From Pseudodesulfovibrio indicus (GTDB taxonomy: Bacteria > Desulfobacterota > Desulfovibrionia > Desulfovibrionales > Desulfovibrionaceae), in contig NZ_CP014206.1 in assembly GCF_001563225.1 (NCBI RefSeq), positions 3,034,001 through 3,098,000 of the forward strand: a stretch of DNA of 64,000 nucleotides, given 5' to 3'. A program made the translations under genes and the position numbers. Shown in pieces: positions 24,103-32,769 of the stretch (position 1 is the first letter of the stretch; each line of letters opens with the position of its first letter). The notes below the pieces were generated by a model. It saw only the letters and a list, made by a program, of their open reading frames with translations, made no database searches and was not told the DNA's origin.

Positions 24103-25220
24103 GCCGTCAGCCGCAGTCCGGTTTGCAGGTCGAAGGCGAGCATGCGCTCGGCGTTCACCGGGGTGACGCCGATGGGCGAGCCCACGTCCAGGCCCGGGAC
24201 CTCGCGGCTGTCGATGAGCACCCGGAACTCGGCGTTGGCGCAGCGCACGGTGGCCACGGACTTGGGCCCCAGAGGCTCGATGTCCACCAGGTCGCCCTTG
24301 ACCGGCGCATTCTCGGGCGCGGCCAGGACCAGGTTCTCCGGCCTGATGCCCAGCTCGAAGCCGGTCACCCGCGCCTTGAGCAGCGGCCGGAGATGATCGG
24401 GCAGGTCCAGGGAAACCCCGGCGGAAGGGATGGACAGCCCGCCCGAGCCCTCGTCGTAGACGCCCTCCAAAAGGTTGATCTGGGGCGCGCCCACGAAGCA
24501 GGCTGTCTCGCGGTCGGCGGGCAGGTCGTAGACCACCTGGGGCGCGTCGATCTGGACCACCCGCCCCTTGCTCAGCATGACCACCGTGTCCGCGATGGCC
24601 ATGGCCTCGTGATAGTCCGGGGTGGCCATGAGAAAGGTGTATCCGTGGTCGCGCTGCATGCGCCGCAGCTCGGCGCGCAGCTCGATGCGCAGCTTGGCGT
24701 CGAGGCTGGAGAGCGGCTCGTCGAGCAGGAAGAGCTGCGGGGTGCGGATGAGCGCCCGGCCCAGGGCCACGCGCTGCTTCTCGCCGCCGGACATGGTCTT
24801 GGGCAGCCTGCCCAGCACGTGGGTGATCTGCAGGGTCTTGGCGATGGCCTCCACCCGCTCCTTGATGACCTCGGCGGATTCCTTGCGGATGACCAGGGGG
24901 GAGGCGATGTTGTCGTAGCCGTTCTTGTTCGGGTACAGGGCCAGGTTGTCGAAGATCATGGCCACGTTGCGGTCGCGCGGCTCCCACCGCCCGACGTCGG
25001 CCCCGCCCAGGAGGACCTTGCCCTCGTCCGGGGTCTCCAGCCCGGCGATGATCCGCAGGGTGGTGGTCTTGCCCGCCCCGGCCGGGCCGAGGATGACGGT
25101 CAGCGAGGCCTCGGGGACCACGAAGTCCACCGCGCTCAGGGCCTGGTTGGCGCGGAACCGCTTGGACACGGATTCCAGGTGAAGGACGGGGGTCGCGCGC
25201 CCGGTCTGCGTGGTGGACAT
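24099..25220 (-). CDS. ABC importer ATP-binding protein (second of two, MalK/UgpC-like)
   Basis: This 373-residue ATPase shows Walker A GPAGAGKTT, signature MSGGEKQRVALGRAL and Walker B LFLLDEPLSSLD, plus a C-terminal TOBE-like regulatory region. The switch residue region reads MATPDYHEA, so the usual histidine is not in the standard TVTHD context. It differs clearly from the preceding ATPase, so the transporter may use a heterodimer. The gene overlaps both neighbours by a few bases. Confidence 0.88.
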   Translation of the reverse strand: MSTTQTGRATPVLHLESVSKRFRANQALSAVDFVVPEASLTVILGPAGAGKTTTLRIIAGLETPDEGKVLLGGADVGRWEPRDRNVAMIFDNLALYPNKNGYDNIASPLVIRKESAEVIKERVEAIAKTLQITHVLGRLPKTMSGGEKQRVALGRALIRTPQLFLLDEPLSSLDAKLRIELRAELRRMQRDHGYTFLMATPDYHEAMAIADTVVMLSKGRVVQIDAPQVVYDLPADRETACFVGAPQINLLEGVYDEGSGGLSIPSAGVSLDLPDHLRPLLKARVTGFELGIRPENLVLAAPENAPVKGDLVDIEPLGPKSVATVRCANAEFRVLIDSREVPGLDVGSPIGVTPVNAERMLAFDLQTGLRLTA

Positions 25221-26332
25221 CAGTAAACCCTCCCCGCCACTTCGACGGATTCGCGGCGGTTGCTGTCCCCGCCGAAGAAGACCAGGGACTCGTAATCAAG
25301 ATCAAGGCCCACGGGATCGCCCGTGCGCAATCCGGCCACAGGCGGCGTGACCAGCTTCAGCAGCTCGTTGTCCGCGTCCACGGTGACGACCATCTCCGGG
25401 CCGCGCGGCTCGACGTTGTTGATGCGCCCCGCGATGACCGGATGGTCGGACGTGGACAGGGACAGCGCCTCGGGCCGGATGCCCAGGGTGAAGAACCCGG
25501 TGGGGGCCGGGCCGTCGGCGCTCTCGCCCATGGCCAGGGCGAACCCGTCCTTGCGGAACCGGATGGCCCCGCCGTCGGTGGCGAACCGGCCGCGCAGGAG
25601 GTTCATGGGGGGCGAGCCGAGGAATCCGGCCACGAAGGTGTGGTCCGGGCGGCCGAAGATGGAGGAGGTCTCCTCCACCTGCAGGATGTGGCCCGCGTTC
25701 ATGACCGCGATGCGGTCGGCCAGGGAGAGCGCCTCCACCTGGTCGTGGGTCACGTAGATGATGGTCAGGCCGATCTCGCTCTGCAGCCGCCGCAGCTCGC
25801 GGCGCATGGCCAGCCTCGCCTCGGCCTCCAGGTTGGAGAGCGGCTCGTCCAGGAGCAGGATCTCCGGCTTGGTCACCAGGGTGCGGCCGATGGCCACCCG
25901 TTGGAGTTCCGAGCCGCCCAGCTCCTTGACGCTGACGTCGAGCTTGTCCGTCATGCCGAGCAGCTCGGCCACCCCTTCCACGGCGCGGTTGATTTCGAGC
26001 ACGTACTTGCCGCGCACTTCCAGGCCGAAGGCCAGGTTCTTGCGCACGGTCATGTGGGTGAAGACCGCGTAGTCCTGGAAGACCAGGCCCACGTTGCGCT
26101 GCCCCGCCGGGGTGTTGACCACCGTGGCGCCGTCGATCTGGATGTCGCCGCCGGTGGGCTGCTCCAGCCCCACGATCATGTTCAGGGTGGTGGACTTGCC
26201 GCAGCCGCTCGATCCGAGCAGGGCCACGGTCTCCCCGGCCTCCACGGCCAGGTCGATGTCGTCCACCGCGATGACGCTGCCGCCGGAATATTCCTTTCTC
26301 AGCTGCACCAGTTCCAGTTTGGGTCTGCTCAT
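25220..26332 (-). CDS. ABC importer ATP-binding protein (first of two, MalK/UgpC-like)
   Basis: This 370-residue ATPase has Walker A GSSGCGKST, Walker B ILLLDEPLSNLE and switch YVTHDQVEA. The signature motif is modified to ELGGSELQRVAIGRTL instead of LSGGQ, which is unusual. A TOBE-like C-terminal region follows. The ATG overlaps the permease stop (ATGA) and its stop overlaps the next ATPase start, indicating translational coupling. Two unlike ATPases in one operon suggest a heterodimeric motor with one weak signature site. Confidence 0.88.
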   Translation of the reverse strand: MSRPKLELVQLRKEYSGGSVIAVDDIDLAVEAGETVALLGSSGCGKSTTLNMIVGLEQPTGGDIQIDGATVVNTPAGQRNVGLVFQDYAVFTHMTVRKNLAFGLEVRGKYVLEINRAVEGVAELLGMTDKLDVSVKELGGSELQRVAIGRTLVTKPEILLLDEPLSNLEAEARLAMRRELRRLQSEIGLTIIYVTHDQVEALSLADRIAVMNAGHILQVEETSSIFGRPDHTFVAGFLGSPPMNLLRGRFATDGGAIRFRKDGFALAMGESADGPAPTGFFTLGIRPEALSLSTSDHPVIAGRINNVEPRGPEMVVTVDADNELLKLVTPPVAGLRTGDPVGLDLDYESLVFFGGDSNRRESVEVAGRVY

Positions 26333-27189
26333 TGCTTGATCGCTCCGAAAGTCATGCCACGGGCGAGGTGGCCTTGGATGAGGTAGCCGACGATGACCAG
26401 GGGAATCATGGCCAGCACGGCCAGGGCGGCCTGCACGCCGTAGAGCGTTCCCGCCGTGGCGGTGACGTACTTGGCGAGCTGGACCGGGATGGTCGAGATG
26501 TTCGAATAGGACAGGACCAGGGCGAACATGAACTCCGACCAGTTGAGGATGAAGATGAACATGGTCGTGGCGAACAGCCCGCCCTTGATCAGCGGGATGG
26601 TCACGGTCAGGTGCGCGGCCAGCTTGCTGCGCCCGTCGATCATGGCCGCCTCCTCGATCTGCCGGGGCAGGTCGTCCACGAAGGACTTCAGCATCCAGGT
26701 GGAGAACGGCAGGGTCACGGCCACGTAGATGGCGATCAGCCCGGTGTAGCTGTCGATGAGCCCGATGTTCGAGAAGATGATCACGAACGGCACGGCGATG
26801 GCCGCGGGCGGGAACATGCGCCCGGACAGGATGACCAGGGGCGTGGACTTGGAGTTGTTCCCGTAGCGCGAGATGCCGATGGCCGAGAACAGGCCGATGA
26901 ACACCGACAGGGTGGTGGAGACGATGGTCGCCAGCAGGGAGCCGAAGACCGCGCGGGTGGCGGGCTGGCTCACGCCGCCCACGCCGTACTTGCCCAGCGC
27001 CTCGGGGTCGAACAGGGTCTGGAAGTTGACGAAGGTCGGCTCGGACGGGACCCAGATGGCCGGGGAGGCGTTCCAGTCGGTGGGCGGCTTGATGGCCGTC
27101 ATCAGGATCCAGAAGACCGGGAACAGGACGATGATCAGGGCCAGGCCCATGATAACCGTCTGGACCGGGGAGAGTTTCTTGTCGTGCAT
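26329..27189 (-). CDS. ABC importer permease (MalG-like)
   Basis: This 286-residue membrane protein of the CUT1 class has about six helices and the EAA loop IEEAAMIDGRSKLAAHLTV. The start at 27189 (MHDKKLSP) overlaps the stop of the partner permease. It forms the channel with the preceding permease and is energised by the two ATPases downstream. The CUT1 family usually carries sugars, polyols or phospho-alcohols, but the neighbouring genes hint at an amine or amide. Confidence 0.88.
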   Translation of the reverse strand: MHDKKLSPVQTVIMGLALIIVLFPVFWILMTAIKPPTDWNASPAIWVPSEPTFVNFQTLFDPEALGKYGVGGVSQPATRAVFGSLLATIVSTTLSVFIGLFSAIGISRYGNNSKSTPLVILSGRMFPPAAIAVPFVIIFSNIGLIDSYTGLIAIYVAVTLPFSTWMLKSFVDDLPRQIEEAAMIDGRSKLAAHLTVTIPLIKGGLFATTMFIFILNWSEFMFALVLSYSNISTIPVQLAKYVTATAGTLYGVQAALAVLAMIPLVIVGYLIQGHLARGMTFGAIKQ

Positions 27190-28163
27190 CAGTTGTCGCC
27201 CTCCAGGAGCTGGTCGCGCACCGGGGCCAGCAGCATGTGGACCAGCAGGAGGGACCCCACCAGGACCAGGAAGGCCGCCGCCGCGCCGTAGGCGAGCTGA
27301 AAATCGTTGAAGGCCAGCTTGTAGATGTACAGGCTGATGGTCTCGGTGGACGAGCCGGGGCCGCCCCGGGTGAGCATGTAGACCTCGTCGAACAGCTTGA
27401 TGACCTCCATGGCCCGGATGACGAAGGCCACGATGATCACCGGCTTCAGCGTCGGCATGACCACCCGCCAGAAGACCTGCCTGGGGTTGGCCCCCAGGAT
27501 GACCGCCGCGCGCACCGGGTTCTCGGGCACGGAGTTCAGCCCGGAGAGCAGGATCAGGAAGAAGAGCGGCGTCCAATGCCAGACTTCGGTGATGATCACC
27601 GCGAAGATGGCCGTGGGCGCGTGCTTGAACCACTCCATCGCGGCCTCGGCCCCGAAGCAGAATTCCAGCATCTGGTTGATGGGGCCGTTGGACTGGAAGA
27701 GCATCCAGAAGATGTACCCCACCACCACGGGCAGGATCATCATCGGCGTGAGGAAGGCCGAGAAGAGCACGGACTTGCCCCGGAACTTGCGCATGAAGAG
27801 CACGGCCAGCCCCAGCCCGAAGGTGAATTCGAGGCACAGGCAGACCGAGGAGATGAGGAAGGTCCTGATGACCGCATAGATGAACCGGGTGTCGTAGACG
27901 AGCAGCTCCGAATAGTTCTCGAAGCCCACGAAGAAGGCGTCGAACAGGGAGCCGCGCGTGGGCGACCAGTCGGTGAAGCTCATGTACAGGGCCACGAGCA
28001 GCGGCATGACCAGGACGAGCACGGAGACCACCTGGCCCGGCACCGTGAAGATGCGGGCGATGGCCTTGTTGCTCAGGCCCTTGCCGGAGGGGGATGTGCT
28101 GGACGGTGTTTGTGTCACGTCGGGTACCGGCCGGTCCGGGGGATGTCCCCCGGACCGGCTCAT
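27189..28163 (-). CDS. ABC importer permease (MalF-like)
   Basis: This permease of up to 324 residues has about six helices and the EAA-type loop PVRAAVILGANPRQVFWRVVMPTL. The start is uncertain. The ATG at 28163 is immediately followed by a 12-bp hairpin that would encode SRSGGHPPDRP, and no good ribosome-binding site is seen. A GTG at 28118 (VTQTPSS) lies just past the hairpin. The first 30 residues are not hydrophobic and would be cytoplasmic. Confidence 0.85.
   Translation of the reverse strand: MSRSGGHPPDRPVPDVTQTPSSTSPSGKGLSNKAIARIFTVPGQVVSVLVLVMPLLVALYMSFTDWSPTRGSLFDAFFVGFENYSELLVYDTRFIYAVIRTFLISSVCLCLEFTFGLGLAVLFMRKFRGKSVLFSAFLTPMMILPVVVGYIFWMLFQSNGPINQMLEFCFGAEAAMEWFKHAPTAIFAVIITEVWHWTPLFFLILLSGLNSVPENPVRAAVILGANPRQVFWRVVMPTLKPVIIVAFVIRAMEVIKLFDEVYMLTRGGPGSSTETISLYIYKLAFNDFQLAYGAAAAFLVLVGSLLLVHMLLAPVRDQLLEGDN
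28131..28158 (-). promoter_or_regulatory. Strong hairpin between binding-protein and permease genes
   Basis: CCGGTCCGGGGG (28131-28142) and its complement (28147-28158) form a 12-bp perfect stem with loop ATGT. No T-run follows on the minus strand, so it is more likely a message-stabilising or translation-blocking element than a terminator. It begins within five bases of the candidate permease ATG. Confidence 0.65.
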
Positions 28164-28179
28164 GGTTATGGGTGTCGGT

Positions 28180-29748
28180 TTAGCTCCACTTGTCCGCGCC
28201 GGTGGATTTCTTGATCGGATCGGCGAGGTTCTTGGCCAGGGACAGCCAGGACTTCTTGACCTTGTCCTTGCCGATGCGCCTGGTGATGCGCTCGAACTTC
28301 TGCGCGGCGCGGTCCAGGGCCTCCTTGGGCTTCTTGGAGCCGGTCATGCAGGCGTGGACTTCCTTGTCCAGGGCGTCCTGGTACTCGAAACCGCCGGGCA
28401 GGCAGAAGTCGGGCACGGTGTTGACCATGTTGTCGTACAGGGTCTGCAGGTACTCCGGGGAGTAGGTGTCGATGAGCCGCTGGGTGGGCTTGAGCATGTG
28501 GTTGACGCGGTACGGGTCGGAGTAGCCGCCGAGGTACGGGATGGCGTCCGCCGAGATGGTCGGGGAGGTCATCCACTGGGCGTAGGCGTAGGACAGCTCG
28601 GGGTTGGCCGAATACTTGGAGACCGCGTAGCCGTAGCCCCAGCAGAACAGGCCCGCGTAGAGCTTGGTGCCGTCCTTGGTGAAGTCGGCGGGCATGACCG
28701 TCGCGGCGATCTTGCCGGTGGTGGCGGGGCCGGTGGACGGAGCCTTGGAATACTTGAAGCCGGACGGCCAGACGATGTTCATGAAGCCCTCGCCGCGCCC
28801 GAAGGCGTTGTAGTTGGAGGACCAGGTGAAGGAGAAGGCGTCGGGGTGCAGGTATTCGTTCATGGCCAGCATGTCTTCCAGGGCGGCCACGCCTTCGTCG
28901 GAGTTGAAGGTCGGGTTCATCTCGCCGTCGAAGTAGAGCATGCCCTTGGACACGAGACGCTGCATGAACATCCACTTCACGTAGTACGGGGAGCGGTATT
29001 CCAGGGAGCCGTAGAACCCGTTGGCCGGGTCGTGCATGAACTGGGCGAGCTCGTAGTATTCCTTCCAGGTGTCGGGCACGGCGAGCTTGCGGCCGTATTT
29101 GTCCTCGAACGCCTTGGCCTTGGCGGAGTCCTCCAGGTAGTCCTTGCGGCACAGCAGGGTGATCTGGTCGCCGTCGTTCAGCAGACCGGCCACGCGGCCG
29201 TTGTACAGCTGGGCGTGGTGGGAGGCCGGGAAGACGACGCCCCACTCCTTGTTGAACAGCTCGGGATCGTATTTCTCGGTCCAGTCGGTCAGGTCGTAGA
29301 TGACGCCGGAGTCGATCCAGTCCGGGTAGGACATGGCGGTGGGCATCATCACGTCGTAACGGCCGGTCTTGGCCACGGCCTCCTGCATGCCCTTGGTGTG
29401 GACGACCTCGTCCGGCTCCTCGATGAATTCCAGCTCGATGCCCAGCTCGGTCTTCCACTTCTCGGCATAGGGAGTCATGTTGCCGATGGAGCCGGTGGGG
29501 ATCAGCAGGGTCAGTTTCTTCTTGGTCGCCTTGGCGGCGGCCACCTTGGCCAGTTCCCAGGCGCGGTCCTCGGCGCCCTTGATGGCGGCGAAGGCGTTCA
29601 GCGCGCCCAGCGGGGAGATGGCCACGGCGTTGGCCACGGCGGTGGCCACGCCCAGGGTCGCCATGGTCCGGAGGAAGGAACGGCGGCTCATCCCACCGGC
29701 ATCATATTCCTTCAGGGTTTTTTCCAACTTCACGTTCTTGCTTTCCAT
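28180..29748 (-). CDS. ABC importer extracellular solute-binding protein, Tat-exported
   Basis: This 522-residue protein is a family-1 type binding protein. I chose the ATG at 29748 (MESKNVKL) because AGAGGTG lies just upstream. SRRSFLRTMATLGVA is a twin-arginine signal followed by a hydrophobic stretch, so it is exported folded by Tat, which is less usual for this family. Tryptophan- and tyrosine-rich segments typical of ligand clefts occur through the mature part. The first gene-pair partner, the permease, starts 17 bases after its stop. The ligand is unknown. Confidence 0.85.
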   Translation of the reverse strand: MESKNVKLEKTLKEYDAGGMSRRSFLRTMATLGVATAVANAVAISPLGALNAFAAIKGAEDRAWELAKVAAAKATKKKLTLLIPTGSIGNMTPYAEKWKTELGIELEFIEEPDEVVHTKGMQEAVAKTGRYDVMMPTAMSYPDWIDSGVIYDLTDWTEKYDPELFNKEWGVVFPASHHAQLYNGRVAGLLNDGDQITLLCRKDYLEDSAKAKAFEDKYGRKLAVPDTWKEYYELAQFMHDPANGFYGSLEYRSPYYVKWMFMQRLVSKGMLYFDGEMNPTFNSDEGVAALEDMLAMNEYLHPDAFSFTWSSNYNAFGRGEGFMNIVWPSGFKYSKAPSTGPATTGKIAATVMPADFTKDGTKLYAGLFCWGYGYAVSKYSANPELSYAYAQWMTSPTISADAIPYLGGYSDPYRVNHMLKPTQRLIDTYSPEYLQTLYDNMVNTVPDFCLPGGFEYQDALDKEVHACMTGSKKPKEALDRAAQKFERITRRIGKDKVKKSWLSLAKNLADPIKKSTGADKWS

Positions 29749-29818
29749 TGCACACCTCTGTTTGTGATATGTTAAAAATTCTTGCCAGCTACCCAACATC
29801 AGCCAAAATATGGAACGG

Positions 29819-30916
29819 TCAGAGCGCGTGCCGCTCGTACCCGTTTTCGCACGGGTTGCCCGGACACAGGTCCAGCCACCCCGCTTCCGGGTCCATGATC
29901 ACGGCGAACACGGTATGGAAGGCCGTCCTCGGGTCCTCGCCGGGGAACCCGTGGGCGCAGATGCACCGGGGATGGTTGGTGTGGTCCCTGGTCAGCTCCT
30001 TGAGCTTCTCCGGGTTGAGCGTCCCCCGGTGCTTTTTCAGAAAATTGTCCGCCACCTGCCTGCGCACCATGGACCCGCCATGGGACAGCCAGTTGGGGGT
30101 CTCGAAGCGGCGCATGTCGCTCCCCACGAAGTGGTTCGTGTGGGCGATGGAGCCGTCGATCTCCAGCAATTGGTAGTAGGCCGCCGAGGTCTCGGCGCAG
30201 AAGGCCACGCCGGAACCGGCGAACTGGTAGTTGATGCCGCCCGCGCGCGGCGAGAAGATGGCCGCGCCCAGGGCGTCGCCGATGCGCTCGGAGGCCAGCG
30301 CCTTGCGCATGATGAACGGGTAGATCACGCCGGGACGGGCGTCCGTGGCCGTGACCTTGTTGATGACCGCGCCCACGCCCGCCGAGTTCAGGCCGTTCAG
30401 GCCGAGGATGCCGGCAAAGGAGACCACCAGCTGGGACGGTCCCTTCTCCGGCGTGATGCGCAGCAGGCAGAGAAACTTCTCGTAGTACTTCTCCATGTCG
30501 TAGGTCTGGCCGATGTAGGCCCGCCCGCCCTCGCCCGCCTCACGGGTGACGTTGAAGGTGGTGCAGCCCCACAGCCCGTCGGGCAGTACCCTGGCCCCCA
30601 CGGACGGGGCGCGCAGGTCCTCCAGCTCCAGGAAGGAGTTGAGGTACAGGATCTCGCGGAAGGTCACCCCCGCGCCCTCGGCGATGCCGCGCATCTCCTC
30701 CACCAGGTCCGGGGAGAACTTCTCCAGGAAGCCGAGGTTCTTCATGCAGAACGTCTCGAGCGGCGGCTTGTCCACCGAGAGGTATCCGTTGTTCATCCTG
30801 TGGACTTCGGTCACGGAGTCCACGAACTCGCGGATCAAATTCTTGAGCGCCCTGCCGTGGGCCAGCCCCATGTCGAAGGGGGTGCCGGACAATTCTATGA
30901 CGGGAACGGTTTTCAT
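29819..30916 (-). CDS. C45-family autoproteolytic acyltransferase / amidohydrolase (AAT-like)
   Basis: This 365-residue protein resembles acyl-CoA:6-aminopenicillanate acyltransferase (peptidase family C45, Ntn-hydrolase fold). These enzymes cut themselves before a cysteine that then acts as the nucleophile; here the likely one is in LWGCTTFNV. The N-terminal GTPFDMGLAHGRALK and the SFAGILGLNGLNSAGVG segments are family features. In this operon it probably cleaves or forms an amide bond in the imported substrate. No export signal is seen. Confidence 0.82.
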   Translation of the reverse strand: MKTVPVIELSGTPFDMGLAHGRALKNLIREFVDSVTEVHRMNNGYLSVDKPPLETFCMKNLGFLEKFSPDLVEEMRGIAEGAGVTFREILYLNSFLELEDLRAPSVGARVLPDGLWGCTTFNVTREAGEGGRAYIGQTYDMEKYYEKFLCLLRITPEKGPSQLVVSFAGILGLNGLNSAGVGAVINKVTATDARPGVIYPFIMRKALASERIGDALGAAIFSPRAGGINYQFAGSGVAFCAETSAAYYQLLEIDGSIAHTNHFVGSDMRRFETPNWLSHGGSMVRRQVADNFLKKHRGTLNPEKLKELTRDHTNHPRCICAHGFPGEDPRTAFHTVFAVIMDPEAGWLDLCPGNPCENGYERHAL

Positions 30917-30934
30917 CTATGCTCCGGGTTGAAA

Positions 30935-30993
30935 TGCACCTGCGGGAAGGGGCGGACGGGAGTGGTACGCGCCCCTCCCCGCAGCGGAGGTGC
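30935..30993 (-). promoter_or_regulatory. Long imperfect hairpin between the GS-like and C45 genes
   Basis: TGCACCTGCGGG and AGGGGCG on the left pair with CGCCCCT, CCCGCA and AGGTGCA on the right, with small bulges. It fills the 82-base gap between the GS-like stop and the C45 start. With no T-run, it is probably an RNA-processing or stability element. Confidence 0.55.
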
Positions 30994-30998
30994 AATGG

Positions 30999-32375
30999 TT
31001 AGAGAAGCTCCATGTAGTAGTCCCATTCCCAGGGATCGACGCGGTTGTTGAACTCCGGGGTGCCGTAGTCCTCGAACTTGTCGCGCGCGGTCCGGACCTC
31101 GAACTTCTTCACGGCCAGGACCAGCTTGATGAATTCGGGATCGAGTACGGAGTGCAGGTCGGTGTCGTTCTCGAAGGCCTCCACGGCCTCGTCCAGGGTG
31201 AACGGCAGCCGGGGCAGGGTGTCGTCCTCGTAGGCGATGCCCCGGACCGGGGCGGCCAGCTCCGGCTTGGAGCGGATGCCTTCCAGACCGGCGGCCAGGG
31301 TGGACAGGGCCAGGAGATACGGGTTGGTCCCGCCGCAGGCCAGGCGGTTTTCCAGATGGGTCGATTCGCCGCGGCACCCCTTGAGACGGATGCCCACGGT
31401 GCGGTTCTCCATGCCCCAGGTGGCGGTGTGCGGGGCAAAGGAGTTGATCCGATACCGCTTGTAGCAATTGACCGTGGGCGCGGTGAAGATGGTGTTGGCC
31501 CGGGCGTGCTTGAGCAGCCCGGCCAGGAAATTGCGGGCCAGCTCGGACAAACCGTACTCGGCGTCGGGATCGTTGAAGGCGTTCTTGCCGGTCTTCTTGT
31601 CGATGAGCGAGACGTGGAAATGGGAGCCCGAGGCCGAGGAGTTGATGAACGGCTTGGTCAGCCAGGTGGCGATGTAGCCGTGCTGGAGGGATATCTCCTT
31701 GGTCCCCATCTTGTAGAGGAAGGCGGTGTCCGCCGCGGGCAGGCCGTCCTGGTAGTAGAGGTTGATCTCCTGCTGCCCCGGCCCGTGCTCGGAGTTCTGG
31801 GTGATGATCCGCACGCCCGCCTGGTCCATCTTGCGCATCAGGTCGTAGGTGTAGTCGATGTCGAAGTTGTTCTTGAGGGTCACGAAGATCGGCTGGCCGT
31901 CGTAGACCGGCTTCCGGGTCTCCTTGTCCAAGACGTAGAACTCGAACTCGTAGCCCAGGCGGCAGATGTAGCCCAGGGCGTCGAACTCGTTGATGATCTT
32001 CTTCAGCAGCAGGCGCGGGGAGGCCATGGCCGGGCGACCGTCGTACCAGTAGGGATCAACGGTGATGTTGGCGGTGTTCGGGACCCAGGGCAGGACCGTG
32101 AAGGTGGACAGGTCGGGCACGGTGCAGTGGTCCTCGAAAGAGACCTCCTCCGCGTACCCGGTGCCGGTGGGGACCATGGACTGGATGTCGAGGCCGAGCA
32201 GGCCGCCGTAAAAATTCAGGCCGTTTTCGATATAGTCCATGAAGGCGCCGACCGGGACGGTCTTGCTTCGGGACACGCCGTACAGATCCGCTTGCTCGAA
32301 ACGGACGAACTGGATGTCGTTGTCTCGAATCTGCTTCTTGATGCTGTCGATTGAGGGTGTTTTTGGCAGGCTCAT
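30999..32375 (-). CDS. Glutamine synthetase family gamma-glutamyl ligase (PuuA/GlnT-like)
   Basis: This 458-residue protein has the glutamine synthetase fold. YEFEFYVLD, SEHGPGQQEINL, SGSHFHVSL, NSFAPHTATWGMENRT and the ENRLACGGTNPYL segment are GS active-site regions. The usual adenylylation-loop region of housekeeping GlnA is not evident. As the first gene of a catabolic operon with a glutamine-amidotransferase domain at the far end, it most likely joins glutamate to an amine rather than to ammonia, as PuuA does. Start ATG 32375 follows an AAGAGA site. Confidence 0.88.
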   Translation of the reverse strand: MSLPKTPSIDSIKKQIRDNDIQFVRFEQADLYGVSRSKTVPVGAFMDYIENGLNFYGGLLGLDIQSMVPTGTGYAEEVSFEDHCTVPDLSTFTVLPWVPNTANITVDPYWYDGRPAMASPRLLLKKIINEFDALGYICRLGYEFEFYVLDKETRKPVYDGQPIFVTLKNNFDIDYTYDLMRKMDQAGVRIITQNSEHGPGQQEINLYYQDGLPAADTAFLYKMGTKEISLQHGYIATWLTKPFINSSASGSHFHVSLIDKKTGKNAFNDPDAEYGLSELARNFLAGLLKHARANTIFTAPTVNCYKRYRINSFAPHTATWGMENRTVGIRLKGCRGESTHLENRLACGGTNPYLLALSTLAAGLEGIRSKPELAAPVRGIAYEDDTLPRLPFTLDEAVEAFENDTDLHSVLDPEFIKLVLAVKKFEVRTARDKFEDYGTPEFNNRVDPWEWDYYMELL

Positions 32376-32464
32376 CGTCTCTTTCCCTTATTTTGGCAAT
32401 TTATGACATTGTTTGCCCGGACCCCATCCGAGGCAATTTTCATCAATGTAATTCCTGCCGCAAC

Positions 32465-32480
32465 TACAAGGCTCGTGCCA
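32465..32480 (-). promoter_or_regulatory. Candidate sigma-54 promoter of the nine-gene operon
   Basis: On the minus strand TGGCACGAGCCTTGTA fits the -24/-12 consensus TGGCAC-N5-TTGCA with one change (T for C in the -12 GC). It lies 90 bases upstream of the GS-like start. A sigma-54 activator gene sits divergently 2.2 kb away. Confidence 0.6.
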
Positions 32481-32589
32481 TTTCACCGCTTCGCAAGCTA
32501 TCAACATCGATTTCAAGTGGTTATGCGATACAACAAGCCACTCGCTCGACGTTCATGCCTCCCTCGATCTCTCTCATTTATTAAAATTT

Positions 32590-32633
32590 AGAATCGCATT
32601 CTTAAAAACAAGAACGCTTACCACATTTGCGTT
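32590..32633. promoter_or_regulatory. Candidate upstream activator sites
   Basis: Two inverted repeats lie 110-155 bases upstream of the sigma-54 motif: AGAAT-CGC-ATTCT (32590-32602) and AACGC-N11-GCGTT (32613-32633). This is the usual distance for binding of an NtrC-type activator. The intergenic gap 32376-32769 is strongly AT-rich compared with its surroundings. Confidence 0.4.
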
Positions 32634-32682
32634 AAACAATTTTATAGAATTATTATAAGTATTTATATCAAAATACACGAGC

Positions 32683-32748
32683 ATTGTAATTTTCTGCAAT
32701 TGGAACTATGCTGATTGCATGTTTAAAATGTAGAAAATTGTAATTTTC
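32683..32748. repeat. Direct repeat and palindrome upstream of the sensor kinase
   Basis: ATTGTAATTTTC occurs at 32683-32694 and again at 32737-32748, 54 bases apart (about five helical turns). The second copy is part of the palindrome GAAAATT-GT-AATTTTC (32733-32748), 21 bases before the kinase ATG. It may be an autoregulatory operator. Confidence 0.45.
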
Positions 32749-32769
32749 AAATCAGGACAATGGAAACCG

